Positions 24,840 through 36,305 of a stretch of DNA of 64,000 nt are shown piece by piece. The position numbers and the translations under genes were made by a program. Numbering within the stretch: position 1 is the stretch's first letter; every line of letters begins with the position of its first letter. A model generated the notes under the pieces. The model made no database searches, had not been told where the DNA came from, and was given only the letters and a program-made list of their open reading frames with translations. Location: contig JAJFZO010000609.1 of the NCBI GenBank assembly GCA_021397835.1, forward strand, positions 7,752,001-7,816,000, written 5' to 3'. This DNA comes from Moringa oleifera (Eukaryota; Streptophyta; Magnoliopsida; Brassicales; Moringaceae).

Positions 24840-26350
24840 AAAACATTTTTAATTGTATTATTCTTTTGAGTAAAGGTGTTTTTATCTTTAAGTTTTATTT
24901 TTTAAAATTAAATTTTAAATTTTTTATTAATTTTATCTAAATTAATAATCGATGAAAATGATTATAAAAAATTATTTTAAACTCTATTTTCAATTCTATT
25001 CTTTAAATTTAAATAATTTTTAATTAATAAATTATTTTTATAAAAAAATTTAAAATTTTGATGGTATACACATTTTAAAATATTTTTAATATTTAAAAAT
25101 ATTTAAATTTTTGTGATAATAGTTTGAATGTTTTTTTTATATTCGTGAAAAATTTTAAGTCGTTATAAAAAATTTTCAATTTGAATATCTTTAATTTTTA
25201 AATTTTTTAATAAGATCTAATTTGATTTAAATTAATAACCTAAGGTTTGTTTGGAGACAATTTAATAATTATGGTGTGATGGAAGAGGAAAAGTAAAACT
25301 AAAATTTAAGGACAAATATCATTTAAAACCTTAAATTTTATCCTTTCTCTCCGATTGAATTTTTATTTTCAAAATGTAAACTCTAATATTTTAATTTTAT
25401 TAAAATTGAATCTTATTTAAAAATTTAAAATATTTAAATTAGAGATATTTTACAACGAATTTTGACTTATAATTTTTCACGGATGTAATAAAATATTTAA
25501 GCTACTGTCATAAAAAAGTTCAAAATTTTTTAATTACTAAAAATATTTTTTTAAAAAAAATTTACTATCAAAATTTTAAAAAATTAATAAAAATAGCTAA
25601 TTAGTTAAAAAATTTTAAATTTGAAACATAAAATCAAAATAAAATGTAAAATTTATTTAATTATTTTTAATAATTAAAAAATTATTAATTTTTTATAATT
25701 GTTTTGAGTCAAGGTTTAGTTTGGATAAAATCAATAAATCAGGATTTGTTTGGATATATTTTGAAAATTAGGGTTTGATTGGAAAAAGATGATAAAACTC
25801 AAAGTTTTAAATGATATTTATCTAAAATTTGAATGATATTTATCTTATTTTTTATTTATATTTAAAAATTAATTGAATAAATTGTAAATATTTTTATTTA
25901 GTTTTATCAAAAAATTTAAATATTTAAAATATTTAAATTGAAAATATGATATAACAAATTTTGAATTAAAATTTTTAAAAATACAGAAAATATTTAAATT
26001 ATCATTCAAAAATTTTTAATATTTTTCATGTATAATTTTTTTAAAAAATTAAATTATTAAAACCTTAAAGTGTTACTTATAAAAATTTAATAGCTTATTA
26101 AAATATTAAATAATTTTAAAATATGTTAATAATATAAATATTTTTATTTTCATAATTATTTGAGTAAATATTTAAAAGATTAAAATAAAATATTAAATAT
26201 ATAATTGTTTTAATTGATACATCATATTTAAATTAAAATATATATATTAAAAATTATTTATTTATATTTTTAAATTACATATTAATTTAAATATGGTTTG
26301 AAAATTTGTTAATTAATCATGAATAAAATAATATATAAACATAATTAAGA
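24840..26350. repeat. AT-rich DNA with copies of a dispersed repeat module
   Basis: No gene. Related segments in both orientations carry the same phrases: a T-rich 'aattttgacttataattttt' type core, then 'aaaatatttaagct', then 'aaatttattta' and 'gttttgagtcaaggttta'. Examples lie at about 25,130-25,240, 25,400-25,740 and 25,910-26,040. Similar modules occur near 44-46, 57.5, 60.5 and 63.5 kb. This may be a decayed MITE-like or satellite-like family. Confidence 0.45.
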
Positions 26351-27813
26351 AACCCACCACTCTCATGTGGAAAAAAAGCAGGACATGACATCTCACACTC
26401 TACAGGTTGACTTGGTCTCACTGCCAGCTCAGCTGGGGCCAAATTACCCACAAACAAGGGGTCCCACATTGAACCCGCCATCGATATAGCGATTTTGCTA
26501 AAATGCCCCTTCCATTTTTTTCATTTTCAATCAAGTACCCGTATTATCCAATTGGTGCGGTGGCGTCCCTTTCCGTCCCCATTGAAATCATTTTCAAGCC
26601 ATCCATTTGTGGTTTAGTGTTATTTGCAGGTTGAGTGTAGCTTTTGGCCTTAGAGATAATTTTTAATGCCACACGGAAAATAAATTTATTATTATCTTTT
26701 ATAAAATGCATATCCTTTACTATATATTATAGATTAAATCTATGCAAGTCACCTCGAGTTGGACACCGCAGCACTCTAAAAAAATTGCTTATAAGCACCG
26801 TTAATTTTATATTATATTTAAATAATTTGATTATTAAAAAAATTACTTTTTGATTTTAATTCAAATATATAAATGAAATCAATTTATGTACTGTAATATT
26901 GGCGAATAACTTAGTATGAATTAATATAATTATTCAACATATGAAATTAGATTTTTTTATAATTAAATTGATCAAAAGTTAAAATTATTTTTTAAAAAAA
27001 TTATATCATGTTAAAATTAGTCATTGTTAATTTAAATGAGTAAAAATATTAAAAAATAAATTTTAAAATGCAAGACTTTTTATTTATGATATTAAATTAA
27101 TAATATAAATAAATAATTGAATTGAGCATGCGTGTTCTAATTCCGCACGTAGATTATTTTTTATTTACATACAACCTTGACATTAAATTTTAATTAGATT
27201 ACATAATAAGCAACATGAAATATGTGAATAGGATATAGCTTAAAGGTTACATTTATTTTTGCAATTATATTGTAATAATATTTTATCAGTGGGACTTCCT
27301 TTTTGTCAAAGTGAAGTATCCTTTGTTCTCTGAGGTGGAGAGTTTGATTGTAGTAAGAGAATCAACAGTTTTGAAAGAAAAGTGGAAGGCAAGAAGAGAA
27401 AATATTAAATAAAAAGGGAGAAAAAATTAAAAAAGGTAGACTTTTCTTTAAATTCTTGATTTAAGAGACTTAATTGGGAAGAAAATAATATTTTAAATTT
27501 TATTTTTTCTCATATCCAAAAATAATAATAATTCAATATTTTATTTTGTTTTTATTTCTCCATGATCCTAATATTTTGTTGTATTTTAGTCAGAAAAAAT
27601 TAATTTAACTGCAATTTCTTCTTTTTTTTTAATTTTTGGAGCAAACCATCAAAGAGTAAATTTTTAATTTAACATTAAAGTATTATTCTTTCGTATTGGA
27701 CAAGTTAAATGTCCAAAGCTGGCAACAAGTTAAAGAGGTGGATAAATTGTCCTTCCCATTGAGCTACTAACTGAATTAACTACCAGAATAACTACCCACT
27801 AGGGTAAAATAGT
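26351..27813. other. Upstream region of the MGDG synthase gene
   Basis: No coding potential. A less AT-rich patch at 26,350-26,600 is not recognised. A GCATATCC at 26,708-26,715 matches the PHR1-binding (P1BS) consensus GNATATNC, which is of interest because type-B MGDG synthases are phosphate-starvation genes. The remainder is AT-rich spacer. Confidence 0.4.
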
Positions 27814-27818
27814 CTTTT

Positions 27819-27826
27819 TATATAAA
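27819..27826 (+). promoter_or_regulatory. TATA box of the MGDG synthase gene
   Basis: TATATAAA follows a T-rich run, about 540 bp upstream of the ATG. With the usual spacing the transcript would start near 27,850-27,860, leaving a long leader that may itself contain an intron. The assignment comes from position and motif only. Confidence 0.45.
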
Positions 27827-27890
27827 CTACCCTGTGACTTCAGTTGACCAAATAAATAGCCAAAAATAGAAGGGCGTCAGAGCAAGAACC

Positions 27891-27965
27891 ATGGGAAAGA
27901 AAACAGCAGGGTTTGAAACCAATACAGAAGAACACAATTATCAAACAATAAAATCGAAATTCTAA
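27891..27965 (+). CDS. Possible upstream ORF in the MGDG synthase leader
   Basis: A 24-codon frame starts at an ATG in strong plant context (AACCATGGG) and ends at TAA. If transcription starts at the TATA box at 27,819 and this part is not spliced out, ribosomes would meet this ATG before the main start at 28,362. The peptide is polar and matches nothing I recognise. Confidence 0.25.
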   Translation: MGKKTAGFETNTEEHNYQTIKSKF

Positions 27966-28361
27966 AAGCAGTGAAGATTCGAATCTTCTGATTAGAACAT
28001 TCCAAGAAAATACCCATCTGACGGCTATTAAAGCATAGAGCCACGCAGGAAGCGAAAGCATATTTCTGGCATCCTCCCCCATGATCCCTAAATAACACCA
28101 CTTCACATTTTTGCCAACTTGGCCTCATGACCTTAACTCCAACAACCAAAGACAGCACCAACAACAACCATTCTTTGTTCATAAGACCACCCCTCGCTTG
28201 TCTCTGTGTCTCCAAATCTCTCCTTCTCTCTCTACAGGGAAATTCTTCTCCCATTTTCTGGTGGGGAGAGGCTTTTTGGCCTTGACCGCCATTTGGGTCC
28301 TTCCATTTTCATCCAGATATTTCTCAGCCTTTTTTCTGGGTCTGTTGTGATTTATACGGAC

Positions 28362-31300
28362 ATGGTGATGACAGTTGCCTCGCCGAGGAAGACGGCCTCC
28401 ATTACGGAGAAAGTTTTCCAGCGATTTGCCAGCAGCAGTAGCAACAGTGGTGCCAGTGGTCACCACAATCATATCAGGGCGCATGCTTTTGAGAGTGAGG
28501 ATGATTGCTATGAGAAGGAAGATGGCACCATGGAGCTTGCCCAGATGGGTGCAGAGAGGACCAAGAACGTGCTTATCCTCATGAGTGACACCGGTGGTGG
28601 GCACCGAGCCTCTGCCGAGGCCATTCGAGATGCCTTTCAGATCGAGTTTGGAGATGAGTACAGGGTAATTTTGCTTGATTTCTGATTCATGGTTTTGTTT
28701 CATGCCATGTGATTTTATTCTTTGCTTTGTTTTCGTTATTGTCTTCTTCGCTGGTTTTTGGTTGGCCTCTAGAACTCCCCATGTTATTGGAAAATGAACT
28801 TCTGAAACAGTTTGCATTACAAATCTAGCACTAAGATGTCTTGGTGTTCTTATGTGTTCTGTTTTTGAATGATTTTGACGCTCTGGTGTTTTGATCTGAG
28901 ATGTTGTCATTTCTTTCCTGTTTTATCTTAATTATATATGCTGATTTTTCGAACAAAAAAATCCTTTTCTTTTCTTGGATTTTTCTGTTTCTTGTCCTGT
29001 ATCTTTCTCTTTCTCCAAACAATTGTGCGGGTCTTCTTCTTTCCATTTCACGTCTTTTCTCCTTTGTTTTCCAGGCCAACTCATAATTTCTATCTTTTTT
29101 CTTCTTGTTTGTGATTCTTTAGGATAATCAAAAACCAACCATGAGGAACAAGCATGTCCTGCTTATCTCGATTCTTAATTTAAGTTCTTGTAAAATTTTA
29201 CCTCTTTCTCATTTGTGCAAGTAATGCTGAAAAGGGAAATACTTCAGTTTTCTCTATATAACTAGTTCTTCCATAATATCTGGAACTTGCAGCATATATT
29301 TCTGAGTATCAATAATTAGAACACCTTACCCTTGTATTCATAATCTCAGAATTTTAAACTAAAGCATCTGTCCTTTTGAATTTGTTTCTTACCAGTTGCC
29401 TCTTCCCATTTCAGATATTTGTCAAGGACGTCTGGAAAGAGTACACTGGTTGGCCATTAAACAACATGGAAAGATCATACAAGTTCATGGTGAAACATGT
29501 CCAGCTGTGGAACGTAGCCTTTCACAGTACTTCTCCTAGATGGATCCACAGCTGCTATCTTGCTGCCATTGCCGCCTACTATGCCAAGTATATTGATCCT
29601 ACCTCCAAATCACTCTCAGTTCTTTATTAGTCAATGATGTCAAACCTGTTGCTTGGATCGTAGATTTTCTTAATCCTCACTTCTAATGCTTTGACATTTT
29701 AATTTGATTATAGAAACGAAGCTGAATCTTAGAATTTGATATAATAAGCCTCCATGTTTTTGGATTCTTTCATCACTTCCACTTATGATCATTTATCTGT
29801 TTTCTTTATTGCCCACTTGCTGGAAGACTCTAGAAAAATCATTTCCAGCATCTTTGTTCACTGCCCAGCAAAATTTAATCATTTCTGGAGCTGGAAAAGT
29901 CTACTGAATGATACTTTCTCATGAATGATGAGTGGATCTGATGCTTATATTCGTAGCTTAATTAGCAGAATCTTTCCTAATTCTAATGCATTGTGTGGTT
30001 GATTGAAGGGAAGTAGAGGCAGGCCTAATGGAATACAAGCCAGACATTATCATTAGTGTCCATCCTTTAATGCAGCACATCCCTCTTTGGGTTCTTAAAT
30101 GGCAAGGACTTCAGAAGAAGGTGATTTTCGTTACAGTAATCACAGACCTCACTACTTGCCATCCCACATGGTCAGTTTTCTAACCCATTTTGAAGTTCTA
30201 TTTCTCAGTTTATTCTCATTGATCTTATCTCAGTAAAAATCTGGCCGTTGTGAATGCCTGCAGGTTCCATCCTGGGGTCAATAGATGCTACTGCCCGTCA
30301 AGTGAGGTAGCGAAGAGGGCTTTGCTAGACGGCCTTGAGGAGTCTCAAATTCAAGTCTTTGGCTTGCCCATCAGGCCTTCGTTTGCTCGTGCGGTTCTCT
30401 CCAAGGTGCGCAGAATCAACACGAGTATATTTCACTCTGCTTGCTCTGACTGGAGGGTCTGGACCTGTCTTGTTGATTGAATTATGCTTTTCTTGTTCCT
30501 GGTTTCACAGGATGAGTTAAGAAAAGAGCTGGAAATGGACCCTGATCTGCCTGCAGTTTTGCTGATGGGAGGAGGAGAAGGGATGGGTCCTGTTAAGAAA
30601 ACAGCAAAGGCTCTTGGAGAATCATTATACGACAAAGAACTTCAGAAACCAATCGGACAATTAGTCATCATTTGTGGGCGTAATAAAGTCCTCGCCTCTT
30701 CTTTAGAATCTGAGCAATGGAAAATCCCAGCTAAGGTAATTGACTAACTTCTTAAACAGACAACTCAAATTATGTAAATCAAGCCAGTAACTTGTTATTT
30801 CCTTCATTTCAGGTTCGGGGTTTCGAGACTCAGATGCAGAAATGGATGGGAGCTTGTGACTGCATAATCACAAAAGTATTTTATACTTTTCCCCTCTTGA
30901 TGAACTTTCTCTGCAGATTATCAAGTAACTTAGACTAATGGATTATGGAACCATTTTGCAGGCCGGACCTGGAACAATTGCAGAAGCATTGATCAGGGGG
31001 CTTCCGATTATCCTCAATGACTACATTCCAGGACAGGTTAGTGCTTGTTAACTTGCTTGAAAGACATAGCTAGTGTCACAGCTTCCCCGTCTGCTTCTTT
31101 GTTAAACTTTTGGATTGATCTGGCGAAAACCAGGAGAAGGGCAACGTACCATACGTAGTAGACAACGGAGCTGGAGTATTTACCAGAAGTTCTAAAGAAA
31201 CAGCCAGAATTGTAGCGGAATGGTTCAGCACGAAGACAGATGAACTCATCAGAAGGTCAGAGAATGCACGTAAACTAGCACAACCAGAAGCCGTCTTCGA

Positions 31301-31394
31301 CATTGTCAAGGACATCCACGAGCTTGCCCAACAACGAGGTCCTCTAGCCAACATCCCTTACATGTTGACATCATCCTTCACTAGCTTAATCTAG
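28362..31394 (+). CDS. Monogalactosyldiacylglycerol synthase, type B (MGD2/MGD3-like)
   Basis: Eight exons join in frame: 28362-28664, 29415-29587, 30009-30170, 30264-30405, 30511-30735, 30813-30875, 30962-31036 and 31134-31394, giving 467 aa. All introns are GT-AG. The enzyme (GT28 family) moves galactose from UDP-galactose to diacylglycerol, making the main galactolipid of plastid membranes. The N-terminal Rossmann half holds the SDTGGGHRA motif (His81). The C-terminal half holds MGGGEGMGP (about 279-287) and AGPGTIAEA (from 357), the usual nucleotide-sugar binding region. The short N-terminus without a long plastid transit peptide, and a total length close to Arabidopsis MGD2/3 (about 468 aa), place it in type B, which acts at the outer plastid envelope and is induced by phosphate starvation. 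The start is the first ATG of an MVM pair; the frame is open for 52 codons upstream, but the family N-terminus fits 28,362. Confidence 0.93.
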
Positions 31395-32554
31395 TCGACA
31401 ACATAGTCTGGTTCCACATTGTATTATGACTTAAGGTTCATTGATCCCCACTAGAATGCCTTGTACAGCTAGCTTTTACATTTTACCATTCTTTGGCCCC
31501 AGATCACCTGAAAATGTGCAGTGAAGTCCGATAAAACCAGCTTACTGTGTGTTTTAGGGTGTTCTTGGAGAAGATAGGATCCTTACGACGTATTTTTATT
31601 GTCAATGTTACATCCTTTTTTTCTTGTTTGACCCAAGATGGATTTGTTTTGTTACTTATCTAATTGATTTGTAATCTTAATTGTTGATTCTTCTTTAAGT
31701 GTAAGTTGCAGAGCTTGCTTCACTTGGAATGACCTCTTTTACTGGTTTTCCTTTCAAGTTTAAGAGAAACACGAACACTGACTATTGACCACCCAGAAGA
31801 AATCAAGCACACCCAGAAGAAATGAAATGAACTTCACACAAATTCTCAGGCTTCACTTCCACTTCACATAGTATAAATTTGTCAATAGACTACCATATAA
31901 ATTAAACAAATTGTAATTTCATAAAACAATTTTTTTGAGATATTAATTATAATTATAATATTTTTTAAAATAAAATCATATAATTATGATCAAAATAGAT
32001 ATAATTTTAATATCTTGAAGACATTAACATAATTTAAATTAATAAAATTTTTGATACAAATAATAATATCCTATAAAATCTTAAATTCGTACATGCCTAA
32101 AAAGCTTTCTTTTTTATTTTTTAGTTTTGAAGCAATGCCAGCTTGGACCTTGCTGCCAGCAATCACATGGTGCACTTACATTCACAGTAGGGAACAAGCT
32201 GGTCAGACTCTGGCATAGGTTTGAATTGGGTTCAAGTAAAGTTGAACAAACTGTATTTTGTCAAAAGAAGGAAAGGAGTATGACCTGTGATTCCTACTTG
32301 CTGATTTAATTATATGACTTTTATAGAATTAATTTTATGATCGATCATTCTTTTTTTTAATATTTTTTATTATAATAATAAAAAATATTAAAAGTGCAGT
32401 TAAATTTAGACAACCTAATGAGTGACGCAACTAAAGCATTAGTTTTGAAGCAAAATTAGAATGCAAGGAGGAATTAGTCACATGATTATATTGAGAGTAT
32501 TATAATCTTTTTAAGTATCATGTCATCTCATTCTCATGTGTTAGTTTTATAAAA
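31395..32554. other. 3' region of the MGDG synthase gene and spacer
   Basis: Mixed sequence up to about 31,750 probably contains the 3' UTR. AT-rich spacer with no recognised gene follows. The short open frame at 32,127-32,309 has no family signature. Confidence 0.5.
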
Positions 32555-33117
32555 TAATTTAAAAATAAATATTAAAGTTAATTAAATGTAAGAGATATGC
32601 ATTTTTGTTTACAGTTTTTAATTGAAACTTATAAAAGAATTACATCTATTTAAGAATTATATTTTTATTAAAATTTTAATATAAAAATTTTATCTATAAT
32701 TTTTATTAATATTAATAATTTTATACAAGCACGTGATATATATTTAATTTTTATTTATATAATTATATTAATATATTTTTAAATATTATCAAAATAAATA
32801 AAATATTATTTTTTTATATTAGTAGGAATATGTAAAATATAAATAAATTAAGAAGAATGAAAAAAAAAGTAAATTTTGTTTATTTGGATAATGTTGAAAG
32901 GGGTATTAAGATAATTACACAAGTAAACATTATATATACATCACATATGTGTACAAAATCGTTAATATTAATAAAAATTATAGACGAAAAATTTTACATT
33001 AAAATCTAATAAAAATATAAATTTTAAATAAATATAATTATTTTACAGGTCCTAATTTGAAACTATGAGCAAAATGCAAGTCTTTTTGATTTAATTAACC
33101 TAAATATTAATAATTTA
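32555..33117. mobile_element. Fold-back MITE, copy 1
   Basis: The two halves are inverted repeats of about 240 bp. Matching blocks, from outside in, are: GTTAATTAAAT, a 'gcattttg' block, 'ttgaaac', 'attatatttatttaa', 'taatattaa.gattttgtac', and 'atattatc.aaataa'. A related element with the same blocks lies at 62,278-62,818. No coding capacity. The shape (long inverted repeats, about 560 bp, AT-rich) fits a MITE. Target duplications could not be resolved because the flanks are themselves AT-rich. Confidence 0.65.
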
Positions 33118-35836
33118 TTTTAACTAAAAAAACTAAAAATTTATACGAAATTTTTTTAAAAAAAATTAGAATGAGGTATTATTGCAAATTAAAAGACACC
33201 ATATCTCAAATGAAATCAAGTGGATGTTAATCCACACATTTGGATCAAGCTTTGAACAAACACTCTTGCTAATAGATGAACAATCTAATTCAGTGATTTT
33301 TAATAGAAAAAGATTGTGCACTTTTCAATCTCATTAAAAAGATACCTATTATTCTTAATAATAATTTTCAATGAAAAAAATCCACAACATTAGAAGAGAT
33401 AGCTTGGACAATGGATAATGCATTTGATTCAACCATAACTTTGGACAAAAGAAGCTTTATAATCCAACTCAATACTTCACACGAAGGCTACCTGCTTCAA
33501 CAGTAGAAGGACAATTGACATTGCTTAGAATAGTCTTGTTTCTTACCGTAAGAAAGCTTTTAGCTTGTACGGATGATGCTTTTATTGATCTTAAATAAGC
33601 AACCCAATAGGAGGTGAATTGAATATTTTAATTTTTTTTTGTTTTTATAGCAAGATTTATAATTTTTATGCAAAGATTTAACTATCACAATAATATATTC
33701 ACAAATATAAGTGTAAAAATTAAAAAGAAGGGATATAAAGAGTAAATACAAATTTTAACATGGTTTGACCAACAGTTACCTACGTCCATAACTTTAAACC
33801 ATGCTTGGGGGTTTTACTATTAATCTTTTCTCGAAAAACAACTTGGTTATACCCCAATCAAGATATTTTATAACAAGGTGATCCCACACTTCCATACTTA
33901 AATCTCACCAAAAAGAGAAATATGTTGTTGAATTTTAAAAAGCTTTTTATACTTAAATATAAAAATATAAGCATTCATATTTTTTGAGTTGTTACACTGG
34001 TAGTACCGCTAAGGGATTGGTAGCGCTGCTTTAATTAGTCGATATTCACAAAATTTGAACTCAAGCAGTAGTTCTACTTAATAACGATAGTACTACTTTA
34101 GACAAAAGTATTTTCGACAATACCAAGCTTTGCTTCATAGTATTGCCTAACAATAATGTCGCTGATAGTAGTAGCATCGCTCTACACAAGCTAGTGGCAT
34201 CAAAGCCCTCTCATGGTACTATTGCCTTAGATAATAGCATCCCTAGCAGTATCGTCCCTAGGTTGGTAATGCCATTCTACGATATTACCACCCAATCCCA
34301 ATAATATCATTCTCTTTTTTCTTCACCCTATTATGTTATCCTGTCTTTTTAGATCTCATTTTTAACTTTTCTTAAAGATATTTTTACTAAGTTATGATCA
34401 ATTTCAAAAGCTTTTACAATTTATTTTTCATTCACTTATAAAAAACATGAGTTTGAAAGTCAAGGTTATTTGAAAAGGATGCATGAAGTGTGTATATAAT
34501 CATTCATCTATTTAAGCAATCTAAGCATTACATTTTTTTTTTTAAAAGAAGTCTAATCTTACCTGGAATTTAGCTTTTCCTTTCATCACTTGAGGTCAAT
34601 ATCTTGCTTTACTTGATTCTTTACTCATGACTTGACTTTTTAAATACCTTGGATGCTTCATACTTAACAATCACATTAGATTAAATATAAATGGTTTGTT
34701 ATAATCAAAACTTAAGCCTATTATACCTTAATAAGCACTGTTCATATTCACATGCTCAAACAAACCCGTATCCCTATTATACTTAATATAGTTTGCAAAA
34801 GGTTTATGCCATTTAATCACATTAGAACTGTCAATGACACTGTGCATAGAGCTACTATGTTGCATTAAGGACCATTACCATAAATCAAGCATGAATCACA
34901 ATTTAGGTAACAGTTTTATAAACATTACTCCTTACCATATAATTTTTGTTGATTTATATACCCCATAAAATCATAGCAACAATTTCATAAGTTTCCAAAT
35001 TACACTTCTGCATAATGTCACTAAACCATTCCTTAATTGAACTAGTGAACCTTTTACTAAATCTAATTAAAGAAAAATAGCAGCAATCTGTAGCAAAAGG
35101 ATAAGAAAAAAAAAGTGTAAAATAGACTTAATTAGAACCTTGGTAAATAGGATATAAATTCAACACATCAATTTTTGTTGAATCAAAGTTTCGATTATTG
35201 GTAGATAGTTTGAACAAGCATGCCAAAATAAGAGGCATCTTTTATTGCCAAACTTTTGATCAAATTTATTGTGTAATGGAGAATGATTAATTGGAGAATG
35301 ATTAAACATTACAGTCCCTCTCATTCAATAAATCCCTAACTACATCCTAGTCTCATTGAAAAGTATCATTTTTTAAGAGCGAGTCAATCTTAGCTTCTTC
35401 AATACTTGCACACACATCAGATAATATACAACCATTCAAATTATCTAGTAGCCATGGATCAGTCCAAATAAAAATGTATCACCTATCATCAACTAGCCTT
35501 ATGCACCTAATTTTTAGCAAACTTTAAGCAGATAGGATAACACGTCATAAGTAATTAGAATTATCCTTAACAATCAGCCCATATGAGTAAATTAATTTTT
35601 AAATTTTATATATTAATAAAATCACTTAATTTGTAACTATTTTATACTTATAAATATGTTTTAAATTTTAAAAATATTTTTTTATAAAAGTATTTTACAA
35701 ACTAAGATTTTATGTGTAACTTTTTATCAGACAAAGTTGTGCATATTTAATTTAACACTAGTATTTTTGTAATTTTAGTTGTATCAATTTCACATATCCA
35801 TCCGACCTGGATATAATTTAAGGAAACTATGGGGAC
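33118..35836. other. Repeat-derived spacer between the MGD and ARPC3 genes
   Basis: No gene is supported. Around 33,595-33,830 the phrases 'caacccaataggaggtgaattg' and 'ggttttactattaat' recall the non-coding parts of plant LTR retroelements, but no coding domain is present. A degenerate minisatellite follows at about 33,990-34,310. The remainder is unclassified AT-rich DNA. Confidence 0.45.
33990..34310. repeat. Degenerate minisatellite with 'agtaccgct / agtatcg' phrases
   Basis: Variants of a short phrase recur every 20-40 bp: 'tagtaccgct', 'tagcgctgct', 'agtagttctac', 'gatagtactac', 'agtattgcc', 'agtagcatcgct', 'ggtactattgcc', 'agtatcgtcc' and 'taatgccattc'. It looks like a worn tandem array of the kind found in non-coding parts of plant retroelements. 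Origin is inferred. Confidence 0.4.
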
Positions 35837-35891
35837 CAAATAGCAAATAGCAAATAGCAAATAGCAAATAGCAAATAGCAAACAGCAAATA
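35837..35891 (+). repeat. Heptanucleotide tandem repeat (CAAATAG)
   Basis: Six perfect CAAATAG units, one CAAACAG variant and a partial unit, about 100-150 bp upstream of the probable ARPC3 transcription start. A short tandem repeat of this kind is likely length-variable between individuals. Confidence 0.9.
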
Positions 35892-35939
35892 CTTCAGGCA
35901 ATCTAGTAATGTATCAACCCCTAGGCTAATGGGATTTTA

Positions 35940-36305
35940 GTGGATGTCCTCTCTATTCTTTTTGTGATTTTCTCCCCGGTCTAACCATCTCTCTCTTTCT
36001 TCTCATTTCTCTCGCATATTCCTGAGAAGCTTAAGAAGAAGAAGGAAAATCGAATTTCTTCGTTTTGTTTATATTGTCTAGGTGCTTGACGAAGCGAGTT
36101 ACAGCCAATTAATTGGGTTAGGTAAAGGTTTTGTACTCAAAATCACCCAGCTGAGTTGTTGTCTGAAAAGTTATTACTAATCGTATTGGTGATTAAGAAT
36201 GTCGTGCTTATGATCTATGCAGGGAAGAAATTGGTTGCCGAATTTGGAAATCTGGTTCTTGAGCTGGGATTGCTTTGATCTATAATCGATTTATTTGGGA
36301 AAGAA
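35940..36305 (+). promoter_or_regulatory. 5' leader of ARPC3 with a UTR intron
   Basis: A CT-rich leader is followed by a donor (TTAG|GTAAAG) at 36,122 and an acceptor (TATGCAG|GG) ending at 36,222, so a leader intron of about 100 bp is likely. The coding start at 36,306 is only three bases before a second donor. Exact transcript start unknown. Confidence 0.45.

Noticed and set aside
28179..28910. 243-codon open frame on the minus strand
   Set aside because: It lies antisense to MGDG synthase exon 1 and its intron, has no family signature, and exists because of the GC-rich coding strand opposite.
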